Assembly (NCBI RefSeq): GCF_000980835.1
Contig: NZ_CP011312.1
Location: forward strand, 1,860,001 to 1,924,000
Origin: Corynebacterium kutscheri
GTDB taxonomy: Bacteria > Actinomycetota > Actinomycetes > Mycobacteriales > Mycobacteriaceae
DNA length: 64,000 bases
Reading direction: 5' to 3'
Below are positions 25,000 to 35,496 of the stretch, piece by piece. The notes below the pieces were generated by a model. The model worked only from the letters and a program-made list of their open reading frames with translations, was not told the DNA's origin and ran no database searches. The first letter of the stretch is position 1. Each line of letters opens with the position of its first letter. Made by a program: the position numbers and the translations under genes.

Positions 25000-25047
25000 G
25001 GGGAAGTACAAGCTCTCGCTTTCAAGCGTGTTTGTACTTCCCCGTTT
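25000..25047 (+). terminator. tmRNA terminator
   Basis: GGGGAAGTACAA (25000-25011) pairs perfectly with TTGTACTTCCCC (25032-25043), followed by GTTTTA. Confidence 0.88.
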
Positions 25048-25441
25048 TATTTCCACTGGGGTGTCCTTTTTCAAGATCTTCAAACTCAACGTGTTTATCC
25101 AAGTTGTAGTAGTAGAAGATGATGGCAACCTATTTATTCCTGTAAAGATTTCGTCGATGAAATATTCGAGGAGTTGAGTGCTAATCTCTGCGCTATCGAT
25201 GGTGACCTCGATGAAGTGTTTTGTAGAAGGCTCCGATGTTTGCTCATCTTCGGAAAGTGGGGGTTTGATGTGTTTCGCTTAAAAGGCTGCGTCCCGATCA
25301 AGCCTTCTGGTTTTCCGCCGGCAACTGTACAACTCATCCCAAGCGGCGCGGCATTTTAGTAAGGTCTGAGGGCTATAGGTAATGTGAAATCTGCATTCGA
25401 GAACAACTTGAGACGCGCCTTCGGCGCAGGAGATGGACTAT
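25048..25441. other. Left flank of the restriction-modification island
   Basis: No convincing gene. Translations of both strands give only short frames without motifs. It does not carry an integrase or an obvious copy of the tmRNA 3' end. Just before hsdM a small hairpin (GCGCC TTC GGCGC, 25415-25427) abuts the Shine-Dalgarno sequence GCAGGAG and might modulate translation. Confidence 0.55.
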
Positions 25442-27010
25442 ATGACACCAACCGACAAAGAAGGACAACGCGCTGAATTACACAAGACAATCTGGCGAAT
25501 CGCAAATGATCTACGCGGATCGGTGGATGGTTGGGATTTCAAAGCGTATGTGCTCGGCATGCTGTTCTATCGTTTCATTTCTGAGAATCTGACAGCCTAT
25601 ATCAACAAAGGCGAACACAATGCAGGCGATGAAGACTTCGACTACGCGCTCTTGTCCGATGAAAATGCTGAGTACGGTCGCGCTGTAACGGTGGAGGAGA
25701 AAGGTTTCTACGTCCTGCCTTCGGAATTGTTCCAGAATGTGCGTAAACGCGCTTCCCGCGACGAGAACCTGAACGAGACCTTGGAACGAGCGTTTAAAAA
25801 CATTGAAGGTTCTGCCGTCGGTACCGACGCCGAAGACGATCTCAAAGGATTGTTTGATGATCTTGATGTCAACAGTTCTAAGTTGGGTCCGACGGTTGCT
25901 AAGCGCAATGAGAAGCTCGTGAAGCTGCTTGATGCAATTGGTGATTTACCACTGGGGAATTTCGAGAACAACTCGATCGACTTGTTCGGTGATGCCTACG
26001 AATATCTCATGCAGATGTACGCCTCACAAGCAGGTAAATCCGGTGGCGAATACTACACTCCCCAGGAAGTCTCCGAACTGTTGGCTCGTATCACCGTTCA
26101 TGGCAAAACACAGGTAAATAAGGTTTACGATCCCGCTGTCGGATCTGGATCCTTGCTGCTGAAATTTGCAAAAGTTCTCGGTAAAGATAACGTTCGTCAA
26201 GGTTTCTACGGTCAGGAAATTAACCTAACTACCTACAACCTGGCCAGAATCAACATGTTCTTGCACGATGTGAATTACGAGAAATTCGACATCGCGCACG
26301 GTGACACTCTGACAGACCCACACCATTGGGACGACGAGCCGTTCGAGGCGATCGTCTCCAACCCACCCTACTCGATTAAGTGGGAGGGGGATGCAAACCC
26401 GTTGCTTATTAATGATTCGCGTTTTGCTCCCGCTGGTGTGCTCGCGCCGAAATCAAAGGCTGATCTGGCATTCACGATGCACATTCTGTCCTGGCTTGCC
26501 GTGAATGGCACTGCGGCTATTGTTGAGTTCCCGGGTGTGTTGTATCGAGGTGGCGCTGAACGGAAGATCCGCAAGTACCTGATCGACAACAACTATGTGG
26601 ATACCGTGATCCAGTTGCCGCCTGATTTGTTCTTCGGCACTACCATCGCCACGTGCATTATCGTGCTGAAGAAATCCAAGACCGACAATGCAGTGCTCTT
26701 CATTGACGCTTCTGCCGAGTTCTCGCGGGTTGGGAATAAGAATAAACTGCTGCCGGATAATCAAAAGCAAATCCTGAAACACTTCGCTACCCGAGAAGAC
26801 GTTGAGTACATTGCAAAGCTTGTGCCGAACGAGGACATTGCCGCCAACGATTACAACATCGCCGTATCGTCATACGTTGAACAAGAAGATACCCGCGAGG
26901 TCATCAATATTACGGAACTCAATACTGAGATCGCGCGTATCGTCGCGCGCCAGGCCGAACTGCGCACCTCCATTGATGTCATCGTCGCTGACCTGGAGGG
27001 TACCAAATGA
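25442..27010 (+). CDS. hsdM: Type I restriction-modification system, methyltransferase subunit
   Basis: A 522-residue N6-adenine methyltransferase subunit. The N-terminal helical HsdM domain has ELHKTIWRIANDLRGSVDGW. Residues 185-210 carry GEYYTPQEVSELLAR. SAM-binding motif I is DPAVGSGSLL (D near 230) and catalytic motif IV is NPPY (307-310). GCAGGAG lies 9 bp before the ATG at 25442; an ATG three codons earlier overlaps that site and is less likely. Two HsdM with one HsdS form the methylase, and with HsdR the full restriction complex. It overlaps hsdS by ATGA. The operon looks more G+C-rich than its flanks, which fits transfer. Confidence 0.96.
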   Translation: MTPTDKEGQRAELHKTIWRIANDLRGSVDGWDFKAYVLGMLFYRFISENLTAYINKGEHNAGDEDFDYALLSDENAEYGRAVTVEEKGFYVLPSELFQNVRKRASRDENLNETLERAFKNIEGSAVGTDAEDDLKGLFDDLDVNSSKLGPTVAKRNEKLVKLLDAIGDLPLGNFENNSIDLFGDAYEYLMQMYASQAGKSGGEYYTPQEVSELLARITVHGKTQVNKVYDPAVGSGSLLLKFAKVLGKDNVRQGFYGQEINLTTYNLARINMFLHDVNYEKFDIAHGDTLTDPHHWDDEPFEAIVSNPPYSIKWEGDANPLLINDSRFAPAGVLAPKSKADLAFTMHILSWLAVNGTAAIVEFPGVLYRGGAERKIRKYLIDNNYVDTVIQLPPDLFFGTTIATCIIVLKKSKTDNAVLFIDASAEFSRVGNKNKLLPDNQKQILKHFATREDVEYIAKLVPNEDIAANDYNIAVSSYVEQEDTREVINITELNTEIARIVARQAELRTSIDVIVADLEGTK

Positions 27011-28167
27011 GTCGCATTGATGAACTGATCACGGAACTATGTCCCGACGGTGTCGAGTTCAAGGCGCTCGGAGATATCGCACAAATTGTGCGGGGTAACG
27101 GTATGCCAAAGGCTGTTCTAACCGATAAAGGTGTCGGTGCGATTCACTATGGTCAGATCTATACGCACTATGGAGTGTGGGCAACCGAGACGCTATCATT
27201 TGTGTCCGCAGAAACAGCAGTAAAGCTTGCTAAGGTTGCTCCGGGTGACATTATCATCACGAACACGAGCGAGAATATTGATGATGTTGGGAAAGCGCTT
27301 GCCTGGCTCGGAGTCGAAACAATCGTTACCGGCGGTCACGCCACAGTCATCAAGCACGATCAGGAGCCGAAGTATCTTGCATATTGGTTTGCATCAAAAG
27401 ACTTCTCCGTGCAGAAGCGAAAGCTTGCGACGGGTACAAAAGTAATCGACGTTTCTGCGAAGCAACTAGCAATAGTAAGAATCCCCGTGCCGCCTCTCGA
27501 GGTTCAGCGAGAAATTGTGAGAATATTAGATGAGTTTACCCAGCTGGAGGCGGAGCTGGAGGCGGAGCTGGAGGCGGAGCTGGAGGCTCGGAAGAAACAG
27601 TACGAGTACTACCGCAATCAACTGTTAACTTTCCCTGAAACGGGGGGCGAATTCAAGATGCTGGGCAAAGTATTGCAAATCAAGAACGGCAAAGACCATA
27701 AGTTGCTCGGAGACGGCAGCATCCCTGTCTATGGTAGCGGTGGAATCATGCGTTACGTCAATACTGCCGCAGCAGAAGGTCCATCAGTATTGATTCCCCG
27801 TAAAGGTTCTCTCGGCAATATCTTTTATGTTGAAGGACCGTTCTGGATTGTTGACACCATTTTCCGAACAGAGATTGATTTATCCCAGGTGGAACCCAAG
27901 TTTGTCTATTATCTGCTGCTTACAATGAGACTCAATGAAATGAACCAAGCCGCCGGTGTTCCGAGTCAAACTCAGGCTGTTTTAAATTCCTTGCGAATTC
28001 CCGTTCCTCCCCTGGAAATCCAGAAAAAAATCGTTGCAATTCTGGACAGATTTGAAACCTTGATAGAGGATATCTCTGTCGGCCTCCCCGCCGAGATCTC
28101 AGCACGCCGCAAGCAATATGAGTACTACCGCGACAAGCTGCTAACCTTCAAGGAGGCCACAGCATGA
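27007..28167 (+). CDS. hsdS: Type I restriction-modification system, specificity subunit
   Basis: A 386-residue HsdS with two target-recognition domains (about 1-165 and 215-345), each followed by a conserved helical spacer. Each TRD ends with RIPVPPLEVQREIVRILDEF / RIPVPPLEIQKKIVAILDRF, and each spacer ends ARKKQYEYYRNQLLTF / ARRKQYEYYRDKLLTF. Each TRD reads one half of a bipartite DNA target. The central spacer holds three full copies of LEAE plus LEA (residues 180-194), coded by a 12-bp tandem repeat. It overlaps hsdM and hsdR by 4 bp each. Target sequence cannot be predicted from the sequence alone. Confidence 0.94.
   Translation: MSRIDELITELCPDGVEFKALGDIAQIVRGNGMPKAVLTDKGVGAIHYGQIYTHYGVWATETLSFVSAETAVKLAKVAPGDIIITNTSENIDDVGKALAWLGVETIVTGGHATVIKHDQEPKYLAYWFASKDFSVQKRKLATGTKVIDVSAKQLAIVRIPVPPLEVQREIVRILDEFTQLEAELEAELEAELEARKKQYEYYRNQLLTFPETGGEFKMLGKVLQIKNGKDHKLLGDGSIPVYGSGGIMRYVNTAAAEGPSVLIPRKGSLGNIFYVEGPFWIVDTIFRTEIDLSQVEPKFVYYLLLTMRLNEMNQAAGVPSQTQAVLNSLRIPVPPLEIQKKIVAILDRFETLIEDISVGLPAEISARRKQYEYYRDKLLTFKEATA
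27544..27587 (+). repeat. 12-bp tandem repeat in the hsdS central spacer
   Basis: CTGGAGGCGGAG occurs three times without mismatch (27544-27579), then CTGGAGGC (27580-27587). It encodes LEAE-LEAE-LEAE-LEA. It lies where EcoR124I-type HsdS proteins carry the TAEL repeat whose copy number sets the spacing between the two half-sites. Confidence 0.95.
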
Positions 28168-31100
28168 ATGAAGCAACCCCACGCAAGTATGACCCGATTG
28201 CCGTCTCGTCCGAGAGCACGGTTGTTGCCGAGTACATCCCCGATGCGAAAAAGGACGGGGCGTATCAGTCGGAGGCTGCATTAGAGCGTGAGATGATTCG
28301 TCTCCTTGAGTCGCAGGCATACGAGTACCTGCCGCTCACTTCCGAGGCGCAGTTGGTCTCGAACCTGCGTGCTCAACTGGAAGCACTGAACCACATCACG
28401 TTCTCCGATACAGAGTGGCGGGACTTCTTCGAGAATGTGATTGCTGGGAAGAATGACGGCATCATAGAAAAAACCGTGCGTATCCAAGAGGATCATGTGC
28501 AGTTGCTCAAGCGTGATGACGGTTCAACGAAGAACATCACCTTGCTGGACAAGCAGAACATTCACAACAATCGGCTGCAAGTTATCAACCAGTATGAGGT
28601 TGACCGTGCTGATCCTACGGATAAGGGCAACTCGGGTGGCCGCTACGCAAACCGCTACGATGTAACCGTTCTCGTTAATGGTTTGCCGATGGTGCACGTT
28701 GAGTTGAAGCGTCGCGGTGTGGACATACGTGAGGCGTTCAACCAGATTGACCGTTATCAGCGTGACAGTTTCTGGGCAGACTCGGGCTTATTCGAGTACG
28801 TGCAGCTGTTCGTGATCTCGAACGGTACGTTGACGAAGTACTACTCGAATACCACTCGTAGCCAATGCCTTAAAGAGAGCCAGAAATCAGGGACGGGTAA
28901 GAAAACATCAAACAGCTTTGAGTTCACGTCATGGTGGGCAGACGCGCAAAACAAGCCGATCCAGGATCTCACGTCGTTCATCAAAACCTTCTTTACCAAG
29001 CACACTTTGTTAAGCATTCTGACGAAGTATTGTGTACTAACCGCAGACCGTATGCTGCTGGTGATGCGCCCGTACCAGATCATTGCAACAGAGCGAATTC
29101 TTCAGCGAATTGATACTGCTACGAACTACGAGCGTCTCGGTACAGTCGATGCTGGCGGCTATGTGTGGCATACGACCGGTTCCGGCAAAACACTGACAAG
29201 TTTTAAGACAGCTCAACTCTCCTCGGCACTGCCGAGCGTAGACAAAGTGCTCTTCGTCGTGGACCGTAAGGATCTCGACTACCAGACGATACGCGAATAC
29301 GACCGTTTCCAGAAAGGTGCGGCGAACTCAAATACTTCTACAGCGGTGCTGAAGCGACAGTTGGAAGACCCAGGGACACGGATCATCATCACGACGATCC
29401 AGAAACTATCGACATTCATCAAAGCAAATAAGAAGCACGCAGTCTACGACCAGCATGTGGTAATTATCTTCGACGAATGCCACCGCTCCCAATTCGGGGA
29501 TATGCACACCGACATTATCCAGTCGTTCCAACGGTACAACATCTTCGGTTTCACCGGCACACCGATCTTCACGGCGAACAGCGGTTCCGGTGGCAACCCA
29601 CAGCTCAAGACTACTGAGCAAGCATTCGGGGAGAAACTGCATACGTACACGATCGTTGACGCGATCACGGACAAGAATGTATTGCCCTTCCGTATTGATT
29701 ATGTCAGCACCATCAAGGTCGGTACGGTCATCGACAAACAGGTCTCGGCAATTGACGCAGAGAAGGCGCTTTTGGATCCGAAGCGTATTGACGATATCGT
29801 CCGATACACATTGGAACATTTCGATCAAAAAACGAAGCGTTCCTCTAGCTACGAGCACTCTGTTGTGATGAACGTGACGGAGGCGACCCGCACACGGCGG
29901 CAAGCGGAAGCATTGCGTGAACGCAAGCGTGTGCGAGGTTTCAACGCAATTTTTGCGACCGCATCAATTGACGCGGCTCGCCGTTATTACAATGCCTTCC
30001 AAACTCAACAGGAGCAACTGCCGCCCGACAAACGCCTGAAGATTGGTCTTATCTACTCCTACGGTGCGAATGAAGCAGCCGATGACGGAATCCTCGATGA
30101 CGAAGCATTCGACACTGGCTCCCTGAGCCTAGATGCTCGCGGATTTCTTGAAGATGCAATCCAAGATTACAACGATCTGTTCGGCACGAGTTATGACACC
30201 AGTGCTGATCGATTCCAGAACTACTATAAAGATCTTTCGCAGCGACTTAAGAACCGGGAACTCGACCTGGTAATCGTAGTCAACATGTTCCTTACTGGAT
30301 TCGATGCGACAACGCTGAACACTCTTTTCGTTGACAAGAACCTGCGTGCTCACGGCCTCATCCAGGCATACTCGCGTACGAACCGTATTCTCAATTCCGT
30401 TAAAACGTACGGTAACATTGTCGCTTTCCGAGACCTCGAAGAAGAAACCACCGCTGCTTTGGAGTTATTTGGCAACAAGGATTCCTGTGGTGTTGTTCTG
30501 CTCAAACCCTATAGCGACTACTACGACGAATACGCTGAGAAAGTCACCGAGCTACTCAAGTCTTTCCCTCTCGGCGAGCAGATTGTCGGAGAAAGTGCAC
30601 AGAAGGACTTTATTCAGCTGTTCGGGGCGATCCTACGGCTGGAGAACATTCTTACTTCTTTCGATGACTTTGCTGGTCACGAGATGCTAACTGAGCGTCA
30701 AGGGCAGGACTACCGTAGTCTCTACCTCGATCTTTATGCAGAGTTTCGCAAGGAGAAAACAGCTGAGAAAGAGCTCATCAATGACGATGTGGTCTTCGAG
30801 ATCGAACTGATTAAACAAGTTGAAATCAACGTTGACTATATTCTTATGCTCGTCGCCAAACACCGGGAGCAGTTTGGTGACGGCCAGAACAAAGAGATCC
30901 GTTCCGAGATTAGTCGCGCTATTGATGCAAGTCCGACGCTACGTAGTAAGAAAGACCTCATCGAAGCCTTTGTTGATGCCGTCTCAGCGGACGGCGCAAT
31001 CGATGATGAGTGGCAAGCATTTATCGCAGCCAAACGGGAAGAGGAATTAGCGTTAATTATTGAAGAGGAGAATCTCTGCGCCGATGCGACCCGAGAATTC

Positions 31101-31289
31101 ATCAAGATCGCATTCCGCGATGGTGTTCTCCGTACTACTGGCACCGAAATCACGAAGATGCTCCCGCCTGTATCTCGCTTCGCTGCGAGTGGAGGACATA
31201 GTGAGAAGAAGCAACGTGTCATTCAGAAATTCAACGCATTTTTTAAGCGCTTCTTCGAACTTACTACAAAAGGTGAAACTGATGCCTAA
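28164..31289 (+). CDS. hsdR: Type I restriction-modification system, restriction subunit
   Basis: A 1041-residue endonuclease-translocase. The N-terminal PD-(D/E)xK nuclease region contains RYDVTVLVNG and HVELKRRG (ELK near 181-183). The SF2 motor has Walker A TGSGKTLTS (near 337) and the DECH box IIFDECHRSQFG (near 437), then FGFTGTPIF (motif III) and LMVV-type and motif VI regions (GLIQAYSRTNRIL). The C-terminal part is the helical HsdM-binding domain. The complex moves DNA towards itself and cuts far from the unmethylated site. The frame is intact, in contrast with the neighbouring pilus genes. Confidence 0.95.
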   Translation: MNEATPRKYDPIAVSSESTVVAEYIPDAKKDGAYQSEAALEREMIRLLESQAYEYLPLTSEAQLVSNLRAQLEALNHITFSDTEWRDFFENVIAGKNDGIIEKTVRIQEDHVQLLKRDDGSTKNITLLDKQNIHNNRLQVINQYEVDRADPTDKGNSGGRYANRYDVTVLVNGLPMVHVELKRRGVDIREAFNQIDRYQRDSFWADSGLFEYVQLFVISNGTLTKYYSNTTRSQCLKESQKSGTGKKTSNSFEFTSWWADAQNKPIQDLTSFIKTFFTKHTLLSILTKYCVLTADRMLLVMRPYQIIATERILQRIDTATNYERLGTVDAGGYVWHTTGSGKTLTSFKTAQLSSALPSVDKVLFVVDRKDLDYQTIREYDRFQKGAANSNTSTAVLKRQLEDPGTRIIITTIQKLSTFIKANKKHAVYDQHVVIIFDECHRSQFGDMHTDIIQSFQRYNIFGFTGTPIFTANSGSGGNPQLKTTEQAFGEKLHTYTIVDAITDKNVLPFRIDYVSTIKVGTVIDKQVSAIDAEKALLDPKRIDDIVRYTLEHFDQKTKRSSSYEHSVVMNVTEATRTRRQAEALRERKRVRGFNAIFATASIDAARRYYNAFQTQQEQLPPDKRLKIGLIYSYGANEAADDGILDDEAFDTGSLSLDARGFLEDAIQDYNDLFGTSYDTSADRFQNYYKDLSQRLKNRELDLVIVVNMFLTGFDATTLNTLFVDKNLRAHGLIQAYSRTNRILNSVKTYGNIVAFRDLEEETTAALELFGNKDSCGVVLLKPYSDYYDEYAEKVTELLKSFPLGEQIVGESAQKDFIQLFGAILRLENILTSFDDFAGHEMLTERQGQDYRSLYLDLYAEFRKEKTAEKELINDDVVFEIELIKQVEINVDYILMLVAKHREQFGDGQNKEIRSEISRAIDASPTLRSKKDLIEAFVDAVSADGAIDDEWQAFIAAKREEELALIIEEENLCADATREFIKIAFRDGVLRTTGTEITKMLPPVSRFAASGGHSEKKQRVIQKFNAFFKRFFELTTKGETDA

Positions 31290-31491
31290 GGTTACAAAAT
31301 CGGTACTGCCCCCTCGCCTCTTATGAGGTATAGAAAGTAACTAAAGCTGATTGATTATAAACGTAATCGACCAACTCCTTTACCCACAGAAATTTTGTCA
31401 TAGTACGTAATGCGTTTGCTTTATCCAAACATATGTCTATTGCCAAAACTAAGCCGTCGAAAAGCAACCAACTTAACTGCAACTAAAATGC

Positions 31492-31530
31492 AGTGAAAGC
31501 GCCACTTTTACAAGTGGCGCTTTCACTTAT
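31492..31530. terminator. Terminator between hsdR and the pilus locus
   Basis: A perfect 14-bp hairpin, AGTGAAAGCGCCAC with GTGGCGCTTTCACT (31492-31527), lies between two convergent units. T-rich tails are short on both sides. The rest of 31290-31566 shows no gene. Confidence 0.7.
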
Positions 31531-31566
31531 CCCCTACAAATAGCTATTTAGTGATGTGCGCGTAAT

Positions 31567-34500
31567 TTATTTATTACGACGCCGCAACCACATCGCGCAA
31601 CCGAAGATCATCGCTGCTCCCAGCACAAATAGCCCGACGCCTCGTCCACCGGCTTGAGGCAATTCACCACGTCGAACATCAGCAACCTGGATAACCCAAA
31701 TCTTTTCCCCCACGCTTGGTTGTTCGCGCTGTATAAGCTCGACCCCAGGAAAATTAGCTTGGTTACTCGCATTCATCTTTGGAGTATCGCCGTCGAAAGT
31801 AAGCTGAATATCTACCGGTTGTGGCAAGAGTTCGTAGCCTTCTGGAGCTTTAGTTTCAACCAATTGGTAATGTCCGGCTCGCAGAATCTTTCCGGTGGTC
31901 ACCGAATTTGGCTGCCCGGAGGTGGAGTCTTCATTCAGGGTAGATACCAAGCTACCTTGCTGTTTTCCGTCTTCACCGTAGTAATACAAACTAAATTGCC
32001 AGCCTAAGCCACGGTCTAGTTGTTCACCTGCACTCGTTACTTTTTCTATTTCTAATTCAGCTAATGCAGTATCTTGTGGGCTTGGTGCGCAGGCATCATC
32101 TTGTGCAGAACCACCTGGCCAGTTGAGAACCACCTGGTTATATAAACCTTTACCTGGTGTTGCATCAACGCACTGCAATACATCTGCTGAAGCCGACACT
32201 ACTGCATTACGCACGGTCACCCGAATTTTCAGTTCTACAAAAGTATCGGGCGATAGATTCAGATCTTCTACAAGATGATAGCTATCGCCATCTGCTGTTA
32301 CCTTTGTCCAGGTGCCTTGACGGTCAATTTCTAGGCTTTCAATGGTTACCCCACCAAAATCTGGCTTATCAATAACCGTTACTTTTTGCTGCCGAGCATC
32401 TGCCGATGCAGCTACTCGCACGGTGTAATACACCTGGCTATAGCCGGTACGATCTGCTACTGGTACTACCTGATCAACAGTTTTTTTGATCGTTGGATCA
32501 GCAAAATTGGTAGGAATATTTTCACACGCGGTAGCTTCAATTGAACGTTTTACCTTAACTCCATATGTTGCTACTGCTTTGTTAAAAAGACCAGCATTAC
32601 CCGTATCCTTACAACGCAACTCTTCTTCTGGGGTACCTACCTTTGGCAGCTTAAAAGTAACTCGAACAAAGTATTCTAGGCGTTGGCCAGCTGCTAGTAC
32701 TTTATTATCTAGAATATAGACGCCATTGGTACCAGTAATCTTCTCATAGTCTGTATCTTCTGACTTACACTTTTCAAAAGAAATAGGATCACCAACAGCA
32801 ACACCAAATTGTGGAATATCAGTAACACTTACCTGGTGATCAATTGCACCAGGGGCATCATTACTTACCACGATCTTGTATTCAACCTGGGCATTACCAT
32901 TACCATGTTGATTCAAGACTTGAACAACTTGTTTATCAATGCTCAGTTTTCCAGGTTGACTCTGTGCATCAACACAATCAATATCACTTAGTTCTTTTTT
33001 CCCCTCAACACTAGGAACTGTTATGTGGGCACGGTTGTACAAACCACGATGAGCTTGTCCTTCATTACAAGTCATAGTTTCCTCAGGAGCTGTTGGCGGC
33101 AATTTATCTACTAAAATCTGCAGCTTATAAGTATGAGTTTCCCCTGGTGCAATCGCGATCATAGTGTTTGCTGGGGTAAGCAGCCATCCTGCACCACGTG
33201 CAAGTGGAGTAGTAAGCACAGTAGTTAGTGCTTGGCCGGTACTTGATTGAGCAGAGGCTAATTTGACCTCGGTAATTTTTGCCCCAGAAACAAATTCTGG
33301 TGTATCTACAAGCTCATAATAATTACGAGCAATACCTTGTTCTGGGTTAGTAACTACTAGATCATAAGTGACTAAAAGTTGATCTTCATTGTGATCTACT
33401 TCTTCTACTTTTGCATTTGTTTTAGCAAAATTAAGCTGTGCTGCTTCTGGGATTGGTGCACATGCAGTATCAGTTACAACCACATCATTGTTTTCTTTAT
33501 AGGAAACATCTACTTGGTTAAAGCCACCATACCCAGCACCTTCGGAATTACACTGTAACTGCGTATTGTCACCATCAAGGTTAAAATACACGCGTACTTT
33601 AACTGTTTGAGAGGTATTAGGCTCAATAGTTCCCTGATCAACCAGATAACCGGTTGCAGTTTTTGCAAGTTCGGTCTCGGCGCCAGATCCATCTACTCGT
33701 ACCACTTTGGTGATGAGAGCTGCAGTAGTAAATTTCGGATTATCGACGATCTTATACTCACGCTGCTGCGCTTTTTTATCATTAATATCGTTATTTGCTA
33801 CCACGATGGTGTAATCAATAAAACGTACGGTAGCAGTTGCGTGCGCTGCTACAGTTTTTTACCGTTAAATCTGCAGGTTCTGTGCCAGGTTGCCGATCCC
33901 ATACTGGGGTCAAATACGCTGACCGGTAGGCATTAAATCCTTGTGTATCAGTCATTTGGACTGTTTTATCGGATTTATCTCCCTTAGCAGCTTCGCCAGT
34001 GGTACCAAAAGATATTACTGTGCGCTTCCAGCCAGGTACCCGAATACCTATCAAAGGCATTTCATAAGGAACACCTATCTGATTGATATAGTCAAAAGCA
34101 CTCTGATTAGCCCTCTTCAGGTTTTCTAGCCGAGCGTTATCATAAAAACGCAGCATAAGGGTATTTTTTGCACTCTGTTCTACCATCAAACCAATTTTTC
34201 CGTCTGGTGAAACGAAATAAAGTGCAGTACGACTTGTAACTCTACCTTGGGTTACTGTCCAGCCAGGGTCTTCGGTATTAAGAATGTCATCGATAAAAAG
34301 CTAAAAGAAGGTTTACCACTATTTTTATAGTTCGCAGTATGAGCAATACTGGTGGAGCTGGCATCAGTGGCATGGAATTCCGCACCATAGAAGACTCCAT
34401 CATTAAAACCACCGCCCATGAGAAACTCACTGGCACACATGGTAAGGTCACTGGCTGGCTTAGAGTCTTTCCCATTTTCTCGCCATGCATATTGGACATT

Positions 34501-35493
34501 ATCGCGACTATAAAATAGGCCTTGTTCACCATTTTTATATACATAGGCGCGGCCAGAATTAGTCTCATCATGCAAACACTGCGGCCCACGAATTGGACGA
34601 TCAACCTTATTACCACCGCCGTTGTAATAGTCTAAACCCCAGTTTCGGTTCCGGATCGGATAGGTTGGCTTATCTTTATGCAAATAGTCGTTGGACTCAT
34701 TCCTATCTTCACCAAAAGAAGGATCAGTTAACTCACCACGATGCGGCAAGCTCGGTTTACGGTCGGTACTTTGTAAAACATTACCATTGCGAAGTGGTAC
34801 ATAAGTATCCGAAATCTCTGGCGTATTAGGCTGACCTGGTGTATTGGGATGCTCGCCTGCTTTAGTGTTTGTCACAGAACGGAAACCAAAGGCAAGATCT
34901 TTTTCTTTTTCTTGGACGTCAAACGCCGAATCTAATCCAGAATATAGCTTCCACTGTGCAGAACTATCGTCAATATCAGTAATATAAGTAATAACAATAG
35001 TTTCGCCACCAGAAACATTAAAGGAAAGACCATCAAAGGAAAGCAACTGCTTTTCTTCACCATATGGCAAGCGAACAGCAACGAAGCCATGCTCACCATC
35101 TTCAGTTTCTGCTTCAATACTATTTTCAATCGCAATATCAGAACCAGTACGCAGCAAAGACACAATACCTAATGCACGTTCTTGTTCTAGACTAGGATTA
35201 ACCTGCAGTGTTAACTTCTGCAAGAATTTTCCGTCATCAGTTTGTTGTGAAGAAAACTCTATAGTATCCGTCACAATAAGTTCTTGGGATACTAGTTTTT
35301 CTTCTGTAGTTCTTACATCTTCATCCTCTGCGATAACCGAATCATCGTCGAAAAGCGTTTCAATGTCTTCGGTACTATCCTCATAATCTTGGGCTCCAAC
35401 TGATGGAATCATCATCGCCAACATAAAAAGAATAAGGCACACAGCGATAAAGCGAATGAATGTCGAAAAATTTTTAAACACATTTTGTTTCAT
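31567..35493 (-). pseudogene. spaC: SpaC-type pilus tip protein, two frameshifts
   Basis: About 1309 codons in three frame pieces. It opens with a signal peptide (FIRFIAVCLILFMLAMMIPS) and an acidic stretch, then a 350-residue N-terminal region without a visible vWA/MIDAS motif. Indels at a run of five (34295-34299) and a run of six (33855-33860) interrupt and restore the frame (FIDDILNTEDPGW and TVAAHATATVRFIDYTIVV read through). Then follow four about 130-residue repeats, each with a Cys, a GLYN/GFN segment and a second Cys. A Cna-B-like module (LEIEKVTSAGEQLDRGLGW ... YQLVETKAPEGYEL) and the sorting signal LPQAG, membrane helix and RRRNK end the protein. It is the adhesive tip of a Spa-type pilus by gene order. 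Confidence 0.75.
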
Positions 35494-35496
35494 GGC

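Noticed and set aside
25134..25359. Two short frames left of hsdM
   Set aside because: No motifs, no ribosome site, opposite-strand mirror frames; treated as non-coding.
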